DNA of 64,000 bases from Lepeophtheirus salmonis (Eukaryota > Arthropoda > Copepoda > Siphonostomatoida > Caligidae): contig NC_052141.2 of assembly GCF_016086655.4 (NCBI RefSeq), positions 10,912,001 to 10,976,000 of the forward strand, read 5' to 3'. The notes under the pieces were generated by a model. The model had not been told where the DNA came from. It did not search any database and saw nothing but the letters and a program-made list of their open reading frames with translations. Shown here in pieces: positions 23,331 through 35,176 of this stretch; within the stretch, counting starts at the first letter, position 1; each line of letters opens with the position of its first letter. Both the position numbers and the translations under genes were made by a program.

Positions 23331-24208
23331 ACGTGTGGGGCAAAAGTCCTGCTACCATTTTGATTACCTATAGCTTTGTTCCAAGAAAAGATAAGTAAGT
23401 TTGGTTTTTATCAAAAGTTTATTTGGTTGTTACATTTTTTTTCTTAATGATTGGAAAATGATATTAGATAAATGGTTACTGCAATTCGCTATGGAACTTT
23501 CAGATCTTTTTAAGGCATCCTGCAATATCTTAGACTGAATGTCTCCAATTTCGTGAGGAATGTTGTTTTTAAGATGTTGAATCGTTTGGGGCATATTCAC
23601 ATAAACTTTTGATTTAAAAAAACCCTCATTATCAATTTAGACCAAAAATGTTCAATTTCCCCAGACAGCCTCAGGATTACATGACTGTACTCAGGCTTGT
23701 TCATCATGATCTCTCGGTAGCAATTTATGGAGGAATAAAATTTTGTACCGGAACATTTTTAAATCAGTTTTCAAAATTCACCTTAAACTGCGTGCAGAAG
23801 TGTGAAACTGGGAAGCACGCCTCTGAATTGATGTTTCTGGAGACTCTGCAACACTATCGCGCACCAGAGACATATTTTCAGCGTTACGAGACGTTCATTG
23901 TCCTCTGGAACAAATTTTATCTGCTGTCGTATCGTACTACCGGAAATTCGGATGTAATTGTGGTTATGTGAGGCACTGGACGATTAGGATATTTTGACAA
24001 AATTTCCGCTGAGTTTCAAAAGTGGAACAATTATTTTCAATAAATATTGTCACTATTTCTGCTCGTTCTTGTTCGGTATATTTATCCAGTAGAAAACTTG
24101 GGCGTCTACACAACACAATTGTGAAGACACAACTGAGCTAAACGAACCATAAACAAGATGTCGCGCAATCAAAATGGTGGCGGGATTCATAAATGCCTTG
24201 CTACACGT
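23331..24208 (-). mobile_element. Internally deleted mariner-type element with terminal repeats
   Basis: The left end (23331-23375) and the reverse complement of the right end (24160-24208) share 'acgtgt', then after a gap 'tcc.gc.accattttgatt'. On the reverse strand the N-terminal part reads RTRTSRNSDNIY in one frame and YTEQERAEIVTIFIENNCST in another (about 24050-24100), then SVAESPETSIQRRA, RILKTDLKMF and KILFLHKLLPRDHDE (second HTH and linker, about 23730-23850). It then jumps to KSKVYVNMPQTIQHLKNNI and RSESSIA (C-terminal tail, about 23450-23610). The whole catalytic triad region is missing. The sense strand therefore runs right to left; the 107-codon plus-strand frame at 23648-23971 is its antisense shadow. 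This is a deletion derivative on the way to a MITE. Confidence 0.7.
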
Positions 24209-26059
24209 GGAGCTAGATTTATGTTTTTTTACTTCATCTCGTGTCTGCTGGCAGCTGATCTAATAAAACTTTATTACAGTTAAGCTTCTCATCTCCAAAA
24301 CATACTTAAAAATATGAGAATGATCACGTTAAGTTGGGATTTCTTTTAATTTGACGCACCGGAGATATATTAGAAATATATATTATTCATCAATATCTCG
24401 CAGCGTTTCCTCAACAATAACAAAATATTTTTTATTATGAGTCAACTGTCGATGTTTTTGCATTTCTTCCACCTAGCAGTGTACTGAACGTTGATTGGTT
24501 AAACTAAAATTAGTTCTTCTTTAGCTGAGAATACTTCTTAATAATTATTGAATAAAATTAAACAAATTATTCAAATGTTTTTTGGCATTTCTCCCTGTTA
24601 TTTTTTTTTTGTTTTTTTGCAAGATTGCATGACACTTTCAAATTATCGACATGGCCTATATTTTTTCTCTTGTTGCAATGTTAACCAAATAATGAGGAGA
24701 TCACTCTAAATAAATATATAACTTCAGCAAATTAATTATTCTTCATATTTTTTTTTTTTTTTAGGGGGGTAAATGTCCTTACATAATAAATTACATATAA
24801 TTATACAAAACGTTCATAACAAACAAGACTGTCTTCCTCTTTACTTTGATTTGCACCTGTGAATGACAGGATTAATTAATCCAGGTAAATGAATTATTAT
24901 TCGACAAAAGTTTTTGGTTTGTAGATTAATATAACTGTAAAATTATATGTTGCAAGTGGTTATTTTTTCTTATTTCCTTCTTTTCATGATGGTTATCTCC
25001 TTTTTGAGTCAATTTTGCATAAGACTACTAGTGTTGGGTTTGGTCTGAAAATTCTAAATCAGTCCGAGGCTGTTCTAATTTTTAGATGAACTGAACTAAT
25101 TGAACCGGCAGTCTTAAGGACATATATTCCTAAGAACCCGATAAGACCGCCCCTTGTGACTGGAATGGACCAAATTAATAAGGTCCTACACAATACTAAT
25201 CAAAACCAAACGTGGAAAAAATCCATTTGGGACCAAGTCTTAAAAACTAAAAGCTACACTCATTGAATGGTGATAGACTACAAAAAATATGTTACCTTTT
25301 TAACCATTTGTTTGTTAAAAAAAAAGAATTTTCCCCTGTATCCATTTCTTAATTAAGAAAATCAATTTTAATTATATGTAGATCTTTTTAGGAGAAGAAA
25401 ACTTTATTTTTTTAAATTGAATAAATTTTGACTTATTTGCTATCTTTTTTTATGAAAAGGATAATCAATTTCAATGTTTGTATGTTAGACTGGCTCTTAA
25501 AATAGTTTTTGTCGTAATCTTGCTGGAAACAACGTCTACTGACGCTTCTATTTGTAAAAAATAATACTATTTAGAACTTGTGCATAGCCTTCGGAATTTC
25601 ACTATTTTATAAAAAAATACAACTCTTAAATTAAAAAAAATTAATATGCGTCAAAAAATATAAATTTATGATACATATTTATATTTGAGGAATAAAAATT
25701 TAGTCACAAATGTCGAAAAAATTTTAAACTAAAATTATTTTTTCATATACAAAAAAAAATGATATATCATGTAATTTTGTATTGCCTATAGCGCGCAGTT
25801 TCATTGTTAAACTGAAAAATGGTTATTTACAGCTTGAAAGGCTGTTTTTAACCTTTAGACATTGATTCATTTGGCTATAATTATATTTGAGGTAATTTTT
25901 ACTTAAAGAAACATTTTAAGACTTTAAAGTGTGAACCCAAAACTTAGAGTTTAGTATGTTTAATTTATGAAAAACGTGATTTTTATTCAATCTATGAAAG
26001 ACAAGTCAAAACCCATTTATAATATATTTAAATAGTACATATTTAGCTATATTTTTTAT
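24209..26059. other. AT-rich spacer with a hAT-like repeat end
   Basis: No gene is recognised. 25025-25260 holds a diverged repeat, listed separately. Confidence 0.5.
25025..25260 (+). repeat. hAT-like MITE of the 'GGTCCAGTCC' type
   Basis: It begins 'actagtgttgggtttggtc', followed by 'aatcagtccgaggctgttc', 'gaactgaactaattgaacc' and 'gactggaatggacc'. The blend of TAGTGTTG start and repeated GGTCC/GGACC words recurs at 33.39, 35.18, 38.2 and 41.97 kb, which suggests one dispersed family. Confidence 0.45.
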
Positions 26060-26545
26060 TCAGTATGTCCTCCTTTACTAGCAATAACAGCCTTAATACG
26101 CAACTAAAGAGATTGAAAGCCCTTGACAATTAAGGCCGTGTCCATGGGCTAACACACTATAATGGTGGTAGGTTGGAGAAAATAATAAAAGATAGAATGA
26201 GAAGTACATACCGATATTCTTCTCCTAGACTATTCTAACTGCAAAGTGTACGGGGCTGAGATTAGGACTGGAGGAGGTTCATAATGGGCATACCAAAAGT
26301 AAATTTCATTATTGCAAGATAGGTTTTGATCTTCTTAGCTTAATGGGACGGTAATGAACGGATAAGGATAAGGAGGAGATCCCAGACGCGTTGTCTTTTT
26401 TATTGTTGATTCCACATTTTTATACTTAGAGAAATTGGACACAAAACTACTTTTTTTTTTAACTGTCCTTTCGTTATATAGTTTTTTTAAATGGGGAGAA
26501 AATATCCTAATTAATTGGCATTGTATCTTTTGGGTCTCCATTCTC
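26060..26545 (-). pseudogene. Mariner-relative transposase remnant, HTH joined to C-terminal part
   Basis: On the reverse strand (26541 downward) the first part reads SSFVSNFSKYKNVESTIKKT and TRLGSPPYPYPF, which fits the helix-turn-helix end and the GRP-rich linker of mariner-type transposases. At about 26280-26250 another frame gives TSSSPNLSPVHFAVRIV. This is the third catalytic block (SPDLNPLDFAVW), with the aspartate replaced by histidine. The tail GFQSL.LRIKAVIASKGGHTE follows at about 26065-26130 and is the usual C-terminus. The first two catalytic blocks are missing between the parts. It is dead; structure parallels the relic at 39.4 kb. Confidence 0.6.
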
Positions 26546-29500
26546 TCTAATTTCTAACATTTTGAGAATAAAAACACACATTCTAAGAGCTGGTCTAATA
26601 TATATCAATATTTTTTTATGCATTAAATATGCCTAAAGATAACTCAACAAGTACATGTCAATTACAGTATTCATATATGAATGATTATAAATTATTATGA
26701 ACAGAAGAGTTGATGATTAATTAATTTAAAATTCTATCAAATAGAAAAGTCGACCTAAAATGTCAAAAAAAAAAAAAAAAAAGTTTTAATAGATTAAAAC
26801 TTTTGTTTTAATCACGGAGCAGGCCCGTGACTAAAGGGGTATGTGAAGGGTTGGGCAGCACCTCCCCTCCCCCTGTAACAAAATGTCCAAAGTTATGGGA
26901 TCAACATATAGGAGTAGCTCTCTCCCACTCAGGCAAGAAGAACAAGGTCTTTCTTAAGTTCAAATTTGCAAATTACTGAGCCTGGGATGGCTGGCCCCTA
27001 TCATCTCCCTGCTGCAACTTTCTGGACATTCATCGGGGGAGGACATTGCAGAGAACAATATAGTCACATCCAAACTCATTTTTTATTTGAATGTTAAACA
27101 ATGGGGAAAATATAGTACCACTTAACCACATTTTTTTTTTTAAATTTAACATGATTTTAAGAACAAAATGTTTCTCTTTTATTTATATTGGTCTTGGATA
27201 CGAAAAAATAAATTTTGTTGTAAGCAAATATACATATACATAAATATGAATTACGAGAACCACTCCGTCTCTCTGTTTGTTAAGTCATTTATTTAATATG
27301 ATTGAAGTTTCTATTGAATATGTCTTATAATTATGTTGAAATATTTTGTACAAAATAAAATAATCATACCAAATTTCACATCACAAGTTGTGAAACCAGT
27401 TCTTTCATTTTTTACATCAAACCACCCATTGCATATGTGATATCCTAATACTAAAAAAATTGAATAACTCTGAAGAAAAAAAATTATGTCTCATTTAAAA
27501 ATGTTCTTATTAATGTCTGTGACTTCACTCCTAGATTTTTTTAAAACTTAATTCATGCCACCTTGAGCATATGTGGTGTGTCAACATCAAAACAACTTTA
27601 TACAAAATTCAATAAAAATAGATATTTATTCAATTAGTATATACTCTTGATGCCTTAATTATAAAAATTCAATAATTTCATGAGTTTAAAATTATTTCTC
27701 TCTATGTAAAAATGTATTTATTTTACGAAATTTAATTGTTAAAAGAGAACAATACTAAAATTACAAAGAATAATTTTGTATCATTTTTCACTGGATTTCT
27801 ACAGCAGAGCCCTCAAATTGAGGCAGATGAGGTATTTCTTTTTCAAATATTACTTACATTCACTTTTTTAATTTGTTAAATATATATCTTGCCGGTATTT
27901 ACAAATAAAATAAACAGAAAAATGACACAAACACTGATAATTATTGGATGAGTGGTTAAAAAAAAAAGTAGTTAAATTTACATTCCACTGCGAGGATGGT
28001 CCCAAAAAATATTAACACCCCGACTATAATGACTCTTAGGCTGTAAACCGTAGTACAATGTTCTAAAAAATATAAATATTGCAACCCTTGCATGGCCTCA
28101 ACAGAAAGTGATTCCGCTTCAAGACTGCAGCTGCAATTCTTCTTTGGTCGAAGATACAGATTTCGAGATTTGAAGCCATTTGTATTGTTATTGTCCATAA
28201 ATTGTGTATCATTGTGTGCATGACCACTGAGTTTTTGAGGAAATACTACTATTCAAAAATATAGATTGGGATTGGCTTCTAATCTTACCGCCTAAACCTA
28301 GATTTAACTTCAAAATACAAACTTAATAACAAAGGTGTTATTTACTATCTACACCGCAAGAAGTAACAACTCTTGCATACCTATTAGTCGGAACAGACTC
28401 CTCTTAAGATCCCACAATGTGCTAGAGAGGTTTACTATAAATGAAAATGGAATTGCCGTATAATTTTGTTTTCGAATGAATATTTTGAACAAATTTTTGT
28501 AAAGATGATATCAGCTTGATTCATTTATTAATTAATATTATTTCATAATGAAATTGCTTTATATTTTTTTTTGTAACAAATAAATCTATGAAATTTATTT
28601 ATAGAGAATAAAATAAGTAAGTAATTAAAAAAAAAATAATAATAATGGAGGTCTCAAAGGAAAAAATTTGCATATTTATGAGGGGTACAATTGGGAGGTT
28701 GCTTTTCAAGTATTGGTCTAAATGTTGCATCTTGTTTTGAGACTGTTGGTACCCAAAAACACCCCCAACATTCGGGATACAATTAGGGGTAGTAAGGTGA
28801 TCTGAGTAGTTACTTAAATATAGCCGGTACCCGAAAACACACCCAACATTTGGGCTATAAAATTACAATTCATAAAGTCTATGCCCTGTTTCCTCATAAA
28901 TTTATACGAAATTGTTTTTATACGAAAATTATATTACCATTTGATTTTGTGTCAGAAAATGAATTACTGACATAAAGAGGAGAACCTTCACCTTTTAAAA
29001 TAGCAGAGGTGCTGGTTAAATTTACAATTATATTGAAATACTCATAAATTTATTTTATTATGAATTGTTAAAACAACTTACACCAAACATAGGGTAGAAT
29101 GCTTCTTTCAGAGGGAGAAGTTAGCAGAACAACAACCGATAGAAGAATAAAAGAAAAAAACAGGACACGCTACAACCGTTTTTGATTCTCTTTTTTCTAA
29201 ACATAGTTTTTTTTATACAAAATTGTGAATTCTATTTTTCATCAGATATGCAAAAGCATGTCTTGCTGTTACATGAAACAATAAACCTGAAATAAACGTC
29301 ATCACACTGACAATTTGAATAATATTTGAAAGAAAAGCAACCTACCTGTCATGGTGTATTATTGAAAAGAACTAAAGAAAAATCTCATTCCATATATAGA
29401 AAGGGCATAGAGGCTGGAACTACTCAGATGTCGATCCTCAATTATACTTCTAGTCCAACAGTGACTAACAATCCTACTTAAGTAATAATCAATACCTTAT

Positions 29501-29599
29501 TTTTACTCTTCGCTTATACTAAGTAAAGTTATTAATTACTTTATCCTCTTAAGAATAAAATTATGGTTGGAAGAAAAGGTAATTTGTATTTTCCTCTTT
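26546..29599. other. AT-rich spacer with scattered small repeats
   Basis: No gene is recognised. 'gtggtgtgtcaacatcaaaa' near 27575 is a reverse-strand match to a landmark of the long dispersed repeat. 26815-26880 holds a G/C-rich repeat end (caggcccgtgactaaagggg). A 78-bp duplication lies at 28748-28866. The reverse-strand frame at 27956-28198 shows no familiar domain. Confidence 0.5.
28748..28866 (+). repeat. 78-bp direct duplication
   Basis: 'ggtacccaaaaacacccccaa' with 'cattcggga' at 28748 recurs at 28826 as 'ggtacccgaaaacacaccca' with 'catttgggc'. The offset is 78 bases. A weaker third start, 'ggggtacaattggg', lies near 28683. Confidence 0.6.
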
Positions 29600-29920
29600 A
29601 TTTCAATGCTCCATAAGAATGTTAACATCATTCGATTTAAGACAAATATGCCCCGTGTTGTTTGATGGCTCTTTACCAACAAGAATCCAACTTCCATAAT
29701 GCCCAGGAACAAGTGGTAGTCGCTTTGTGCGAGGTGAGATGTCCAGACTGTAGTGTGGATGTGTAGAAGCATCCCATCCGAGCTCCTGAAGCTTCGGATG
29801 CGTCATATATGTTGTGTGTGAAGTAGTATTGTCTTGATGTAATATGATTCTTTTCTCATTTACTACTGCTAGCTGTTTCTTTTCAATTTCCAGCTTCAAT
29901 CGGTCCAGTTTTTCACTATA

Positions 29921-31145
29921 CAGTCTGTCCACGATAAATTGGAACTACTTTAAACTTCATCCAGATCCATAATGTGGATATTCGGGGTTAAATCATACTA
30001 ATATAAAAGGATGCGTGAACAATACACTATATCTTCCACCACAATTGTTTTGACAACAAACAATAGTCGTCATAGAACAAGCAAGGAGAGACGCCATCCT
30101 CGAATTGGCTCGCGCGGGACACAAGCCCTCTGCTATCTACAAGGTTCTTAACTACCCCAAGACCACGGTGTACCGAGTCTTCAATGCATGGGAGGCTGAG
30201 GGGAAGGTTTGCTTCCTTGAAGGCCTCCGGAAGGCCATCAAGGCTTCGCCAGGGACTTCCTTGTCCGGGTTGGCCAAGAACTGTGGAGTAAGCAAGCAGC
30301 TGGTCTCCAAGGCTATAAATGAGGACCTCAGGTACAGTTGATATCGAATGGCCAAACAACACATCCTCACGGCATCCATGAAGGCCACCAGGCTCACCAA
30401 CGGTAAGCGTCTCCTCAATGACCGGAAAAGCCATGGAGGAAGAATCTTCTTCTTCTCCGACGAGAAGTACTGGACTGTCGACAGAAGCTACAACGTCCAG
30501 AATGACAGGTGGCTTGCCAAGGAGAGAGAAGAGGTCCCTGCGGTCTTCACCACAAAGTTCCCAGCCTCCGTGATGACCCTGGGTGTAATTTGCAGCACTG
30601 GTGAGGTGATGCCTCCTTTCTTCTTCAATCCCAAGGAAAGGGTTATCGCAATAAGGTACTGCAAAGTCATGGAGGAGTTCGTCATCCCTTGGATGAAGGA
30701 TACGGCCGCTGGGAGGGAGTTCATATTCTAACAAGACACAGCGCCCGCACACATCACCATGAGGACCACTAACCTCTTCAACTCGCACGACATTAATTTG
30801 TGGGATTGCAACACCTGGCCCTCCAACTCACCCAACCTCAATCCGTGTGATTACTACTGGTAGGGGAAGTTGGAGAGGGAGGTGTGCAAGGTCAGCCACA
30901 AGAGCATCGCGGCCCTGAAGGGCTCCATTACGAGGAAGTGGAATGCTGTCGATTCCGCGGAAGTCATCAGGGCATGCAAATCCTTGGATCTTGGAGAAGA
31001 TGGTGGCTGCTAAGGGAGGACATGCTGAATAAATTTTTTGTTTATATCATGTCTAACTTTTTCATAGTAACAAATAGACTCCAAATTACATTTTTATGAA
31101 GCAGGTTGAATTTTAAGATAGTTCCAATTTATCGTGGACACCCTG
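29921..31145 (+). mobile_element. DD37D-type mariner relative with terminal repeats, nested in mariner
   Basis: The left end reads CAGTCTGTCCACGATAAATT and the reverse complement of the right end reads CAGGGTGTCCACGATAAATT. Similarity continues for about 37 bases (GGAACTA.CTTAAA.TTC). The element is flanked by TA at 29919-29920 and 31146-31147, the standard Tc1/mariner target duplication. Total length is 1225 bp, with a single transposase gene covering 30072-31013. Confidence 0.92.
30072..31013 (+). pseudogene. DD37D-type transposase, one frame with three stop codons
   Basis: The gene would encode the cut-and-paste transposase of the element around it (cleavage at its own terminal repeats, insertion at TA). 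One continuous frame runs from 30072 to TAA at 31011, about 313 codons, the usual family length. In order: QARRDAILELARAGHKPSAI and NYPKTTVYRVFNAWE (first HTH), LRKAIKASPGTSLSGLAKNC and VSKQLVSKAI (second HTH), RIFFFSDEKYWTVD (first catalytic Asp), FPASVMTLGV, then QDTAPAHIT (second Asp), and SPNLNPCDYYW (third Asp, 37 residues on). Stops lie at 30339 (TGA), 30729 (TAA) and 30861 (TAG), without any frameshift. The codon at the expected start (30072, before GAACAAGC) is ATA. All three catalytic residues are kept, so inactivation is by point mutation only. Confidence 0.9.
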
Positions 31146-31420
31146 TAGAGGGCAGAATTGAGCCTTTGACCATAGGAAATAAGCTCATTGTGGATTAATC
31201 CCAGCCAATCCCACTAAACACATAGCATCACCTTTCCATGATTGACCACAGTCAGTCATGGCATGGTCACGGTCTGGGCTGCAATATTGGCTTTCGACAA
31301 CGATATCCGTCACTTTTCATAAACAAGGGTAATACATTTTTCATCACAAGTTACAATCCCCGGCAGAAATGACGCGTTTTCCCTTCAGGTAGTTAAAATA
31401 TGTATGTCAAATGTCTTCCC

Positions 31421-32189
31421 TTGAGATCTCAATACTCTACACACGATAATTATGGACCCTACCGTTCAAGTGCAATACTTCCCGAAAAGAAAATGAAGTA
31501 TGCACTCATGACTTTAAAAAGCCTATAATCTGTTATGACCACGAATAAACAAGATATCCTTTATAAATAAGTAAATAAAATGTAAAAATATAACTACGTG
31601 AGGATTTTTACATAGCTGTTCCCTCCTACATCATTGGAAACTAAAACCATTATTAAGATTGTCAACTACAAAAAGTTTGGCGCGCGTCAAATTACATATT
31701 TTTTACAATTATAATTTTTCTGGTCAAATAAGGAGGAAAACTTGCACGCTGCAAAATGCTTAGAATTTAACATTCTATGCATAGCTATGTCCTGAATTAG
31801 AGCTCTTATTAGGTGGGGAATAGAGAAGTATTCGTCAGATTCCTAGAATACAAATAGAAATATTAAAATAACTATTGTAAAATATCTGAAGATATGTAAG
31901 GAATGCCGATGAGACATTTTTTGTGTGTATGTATAAAGTTATGTGTGTATATATGTACGCTGTAGAATAGAGTCTGTTAATGGAAACATGTCAAGTTTTT
32001 TTTTTTTTTTTGCTTTGTACTTTTCTATCATTAAAATTACATTTTAATTCTTTCTTTTTTATACAGAAAGTAGAAGTTTGTTGTAAATACAGTTTCAAAT
32101 AGAGATAGAACGGGTTGTGGACCCGTGTACGGTATACAAGTATCAGATGTAATCAGCACCGTCTTTTGTATATACAAAAAAAAAAAAAC
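31421..32189. other. AT-rich spacer
   Basis: No gene or repeat is recognised. It includes poly-T at 31997-32013 and a short 'gtgtatgtat' low-complexity tract near 31925. Confidence 0.55.
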
Positions 32190-32940
32190 TACTCCATTAA
32201 TAAAAATGGAACGACACACTCTTCAACAAAGCATTGAAATTATTAAAATTCACTACAAAATGGGGAAAGCCTGGGAGAGACGATTCATAAAACTAAAACG
32301 TTTTTGGGTCGTCGTGAAGCACACCTAGTCGGACCACAATACAAAAAATACATAATTTTTTTTAGCTGTTGGGACAGGTTAGTGATGTGAAGAGTAAAAT
32401 CCGTCAACATCTAGGTCATTACACCTTTCTTTTTCGAAAATAAGGCCGGAAACACAGTTACAGTGAATGGATTGCGTAATCGAGAGATGATTAATGATTT
32501 TTTATGGGCGTAATACGATGGTATTGATCTGGACATCGTTTATGTTCAAAATATGGTGGTACATGTCACAAGAGCAACGAAACCATCGTTCTTTTACGGG
32601 AAAAGTTTCTGGACCGTGTTATCTCTCCAAGAGGTAATCCGCCAACGAGATCTTGTGATTTAACACATTGCGACTTCTTCCTTTGGTATCATGTGAAAGA
32701 TAAGGTATGCACCAACAGGCCAGGGTCGATTCAAGACCTCAAATATGGAATTCGTGCAGCTATTGAGGGCATACTACAGCCACTTTGCGATTTGGTGATG
32801 GAAAATTTCAAAAAAAGGATGTGGTCCTGAAAGGGTAGCTATGGTGGCTATTTGTCAGATATTGTTTTCCATTATAAATGGCATACCTTTCTATCTACAT
32901 TGAAATAAATATCGGATCCTTCCTCTCAAAAAAATGACAT
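32190..32940 (+). pseudogene. Mariner-type transposase remnant, heavily frameshifted
   Basis: It starts MERHTLQQSIEIIKIHYKMG (32208), an N-terminal HTH of the 'W...R..IV..Y' kind. Downstream pieces in changing frames: DGIDLDIVYVQ.MVVHVTRA (about 32520-32575; the family has NVWFQQDGAT.HTARAT), then RSCDLTHCDFF.WYHVKDKV (about 32650-32710, third catalytic block, read over a frameshift), SIQDLKYGIRAAIEGILQPL and DLVMENFKKRMW (about 32730-32830). The second catalytic aspartate region is changed to QNMV. Length (about 730 bp) implies internal loss compared with a full gene of about 1 kb. It belongs to the same broad group as the relic at 23.3-24.2 kb. It is dead. Confidence 0.75.
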
Positions 32941-32994
32941 TCTTCTTTGACTATCAAAATAACCCCTCTTATTAGAAAACCCTTAATTTTCATT

Positions 32995-33216
32995 TCAAAT
33001 AAAACTTGGTGATGAAGTAGTCACTTGCGATGGGTACGAAGATGTGCCTTGCTGGTGGCAAGGCGTTGTTCTTTCTTTCTGAAGTGAAGCTCTGGCAGCT
33101 TCGAGTATAGTTTTCCAATGTGACGAAATTCGACACAATAATTTTTTTTTTTTTTGGCCATGATAACCACATTTGGTTCTAGGGTGACCCAAAGAGGATG
33201 CAGATTTCATCTTCAA
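32995..33216 (-). other. Unrecognised open frame containing a poly-A tract
   Basis: The reverse-strand frame reads MKMKSASSLGHPRTKCGYHG, four lysines from a poly-A run, then ISSHWKTILEAARASLQKER and CHQQGTSSYPSQVTTSSPSF. It is less AT-rich and more protein-like than the surroundings, but I know no match. It may be a piece of a transposon-derived or host gene; the lysine run comes from a homopolymer and argues for decay. Confidence 0.2.
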
Positions 33217-33389
33217 GCACTCTAAGTAAATTTATATTTGGAAAAAAAGATCCAAAATTCGAACCGTGTTCGGGTGCTTGAACTTCTTTCGAATCTTAAA
33301 AAAAATCTGAGGGATTTTCCAGATTTTTAAAATCTTATCCTATTGCTTAATACTTCATATTATCTATATCAAACTGTGTATCTTAATTT

Positions 33390-33600
33390 GTGTTGCACCG
33401 ATCCTTATTTATTCCGTTCAGTCCAGTCCTCAAACCAGCCCTATTTCTATTCGGAACAGGTATATCAGAGTGTGGGTCTTTGGGATTGTCAATACTTGAT
33501 ATAGCTGTGAAAAGGAGCATTATCCGTACTCAGAGTCGTGTGGTTCTGTATCATTTTTTAGTTGGTGGCTGTGTTTCTTTTGTTTATAATTAGTACTTGC
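33390..33600 (+). repeat. 'GGTCCAGTCC'-type dispersed repeat
   Basis: It starts 'gtgttgcaccgatccttatt' and 'tattccgttcagtccagtcc'. The same words, reverse-complemented, end the repeat at 42.18 kb ('agtcctaagattgactaaac', 'agaataaataagga'). No coding content; the open frame across it is a product of the repeat. Confidence 0.5.
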
Positions 33601-35176
33601 GTAACGTGTATATTTCCATCTCCTTATCATTTTTTTCAAACATTAACTGCACATTAATGGAATTCATATTTAAAACTTTTAGATAATTTGGAAATTATGT
33701 TATTATTTTAATCAACTTTGTTAATACCTCTGCCAATGAAGTCGAACAGAGATTACATTTGTAGCTGTGTTTGTATATTAGTTAGTTTGTTTGTTTGCTA
33801 GTCAACATGAGTACGCCAGAAGTTAAAGATCCATTTTGATCAAACAATGAAAGGCAATTAAAGTTTGAGAAGTCAAGAACAAAATATAAAGAATTAATAA
33901 TGCAGAAAAGCTATGGAAAAAATTGAGTTATATAACTCAATTTGATTTAAGGTCAAGGTTTAGGACTTCCCTGAGTGCCCATTCTAGTTTGTAAATATTT
34001 TGGGGCAAAATTAAAAACAACAAATAGCTTACTTTTTGGTTTTTTTGCAATTCTTCTGTTACAGCTCTACAATAAGCAAGCTAGAAACCATTGGTCTTTA
34101 GAGACATCATTTATATTCACCCTTCCTTTGATGACTGATATTCCGCGTGTCAGTCGGATCCAATAGCTCTGCTACGACTTATAATAAATAATAGTCATAA
34201 ACTGAAGCTTTAAAAAAGATGCTGACCCATCACTTCTTTTTATTATTGGAGATTTCGAGAGATTAAACTAATACAGATGAAAAGAGGCCAAGTTGGAAAG
34301 TAATATTTGTACATTTGATGCAAATTTAATTTTTACTTAAGTCTGTATTACTATATATCCGGTTTTTTTCTTCTTTTTATGGTTCCATAATCCGTATATG
34401 TATCATATTTTGGTTCCATATCGATATTGAGGTGCACTTTTGATACACATCCGCTTAGCTCTGTGTTTAGAACTGATGAAACAGAGAAGAAAAAAAATTG
34501 AAGGACCAAAGAAACTGTTTAATGTACAGGAATTGTCCCTATCCATTTTCAAATTTCATAATGTTTTAAATCAGAATTAATTGTTATTCAAAATCTTCTT
34601 GAGTTTTGATGCGATACTAGATCTCTTCATCTCCAGACAAGGAATGCCTGACGTTCAACAGTCCCTCAATTGCTTTTGAAATATTAACCTCCTTTTCAAA
34701 AATTGATGTAATTACAGATGATTAAATATTATTGATGTATAAATGATTATTAAAAAAAAATCAGAGTTGAAGATACAGGGATCAAAAAATGATAAGAGGG
34801 TTTTTTTATCTTAAAGATATACTAGTATTGATCCACCTGTTTAAAAAATAGATGTTAAAGTAAAATCAATTATGATAAAAGTGACATCTACATAAATAAG
34901 GTATAAATAACTTGTATTATGTAAAAAATTCTAACTCAACCAATCAACAAGAAGCAGAAGTATCCACAAATGACAACAAAGTATAATAATGTATATTATG
35001 CTGTTGGCAAGATAACCCATTATCCGTTATTACCTAAATGGCACAAAAATTTAGAATTTCGTTGTTAGAAGTAGATGTTTCTTCTTCTTTACCTTTAATA
35101 CCCAAAATTGACAAAAATATTTACTTGAAAGGAAGATGATTTTGTTTTGGTTCTTATTTATGGCTGAAGACTGCTG
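33601..35176. other. AT-rich spacer
   Basis: No gene is recognised. Confidence 0.6.

Larger units (their letters stand above)
29600..31420 (-). pseudogene. Mariner (DD34D) transposase remnant split by a nested element
   Basis: On the reverse strand the upstream piece (31420-31148) contains VTCDEK (first catalytic aspartate, about 31350), then KVMLCV.WDW and an LNSALY end. The reading resumes at 29918 with SEKLDRLKLEIEKKQLAVVN, HQDNTTSHTTYMT (second aspartate), KLQELGWD..THPHYSLDISP, and after a frameshift QSDYHLF (third aspartate). These are hallmark mariner motifs (CDEKW, KVML.VWWD, QLDRLK, HDNARPH, LGWE, SDYHLF). The two pieces join exactly across 29921-31145, so the gene was cut by insertion of that element at a TA. 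Stops and frameshifts exist independently of the insertion; the N-terminal region is not clear. Confidence 0.85.

Noticed and set aside
23648..23971. 107-codon plus-strand open frame
   Set aside because: It is the antisense of the transposase relic whose motifs (SVAESPETSIQRRA, RILKTDLKMF) read on the reverse strand.
30027..30788. 253-codon reverse-strand open frame, the second longest in the window
   Set aside because: It is antisense to the DD37D-type transposase; the sense strand carries the catalytic motifs and the terminal-repeat-bounded gene.
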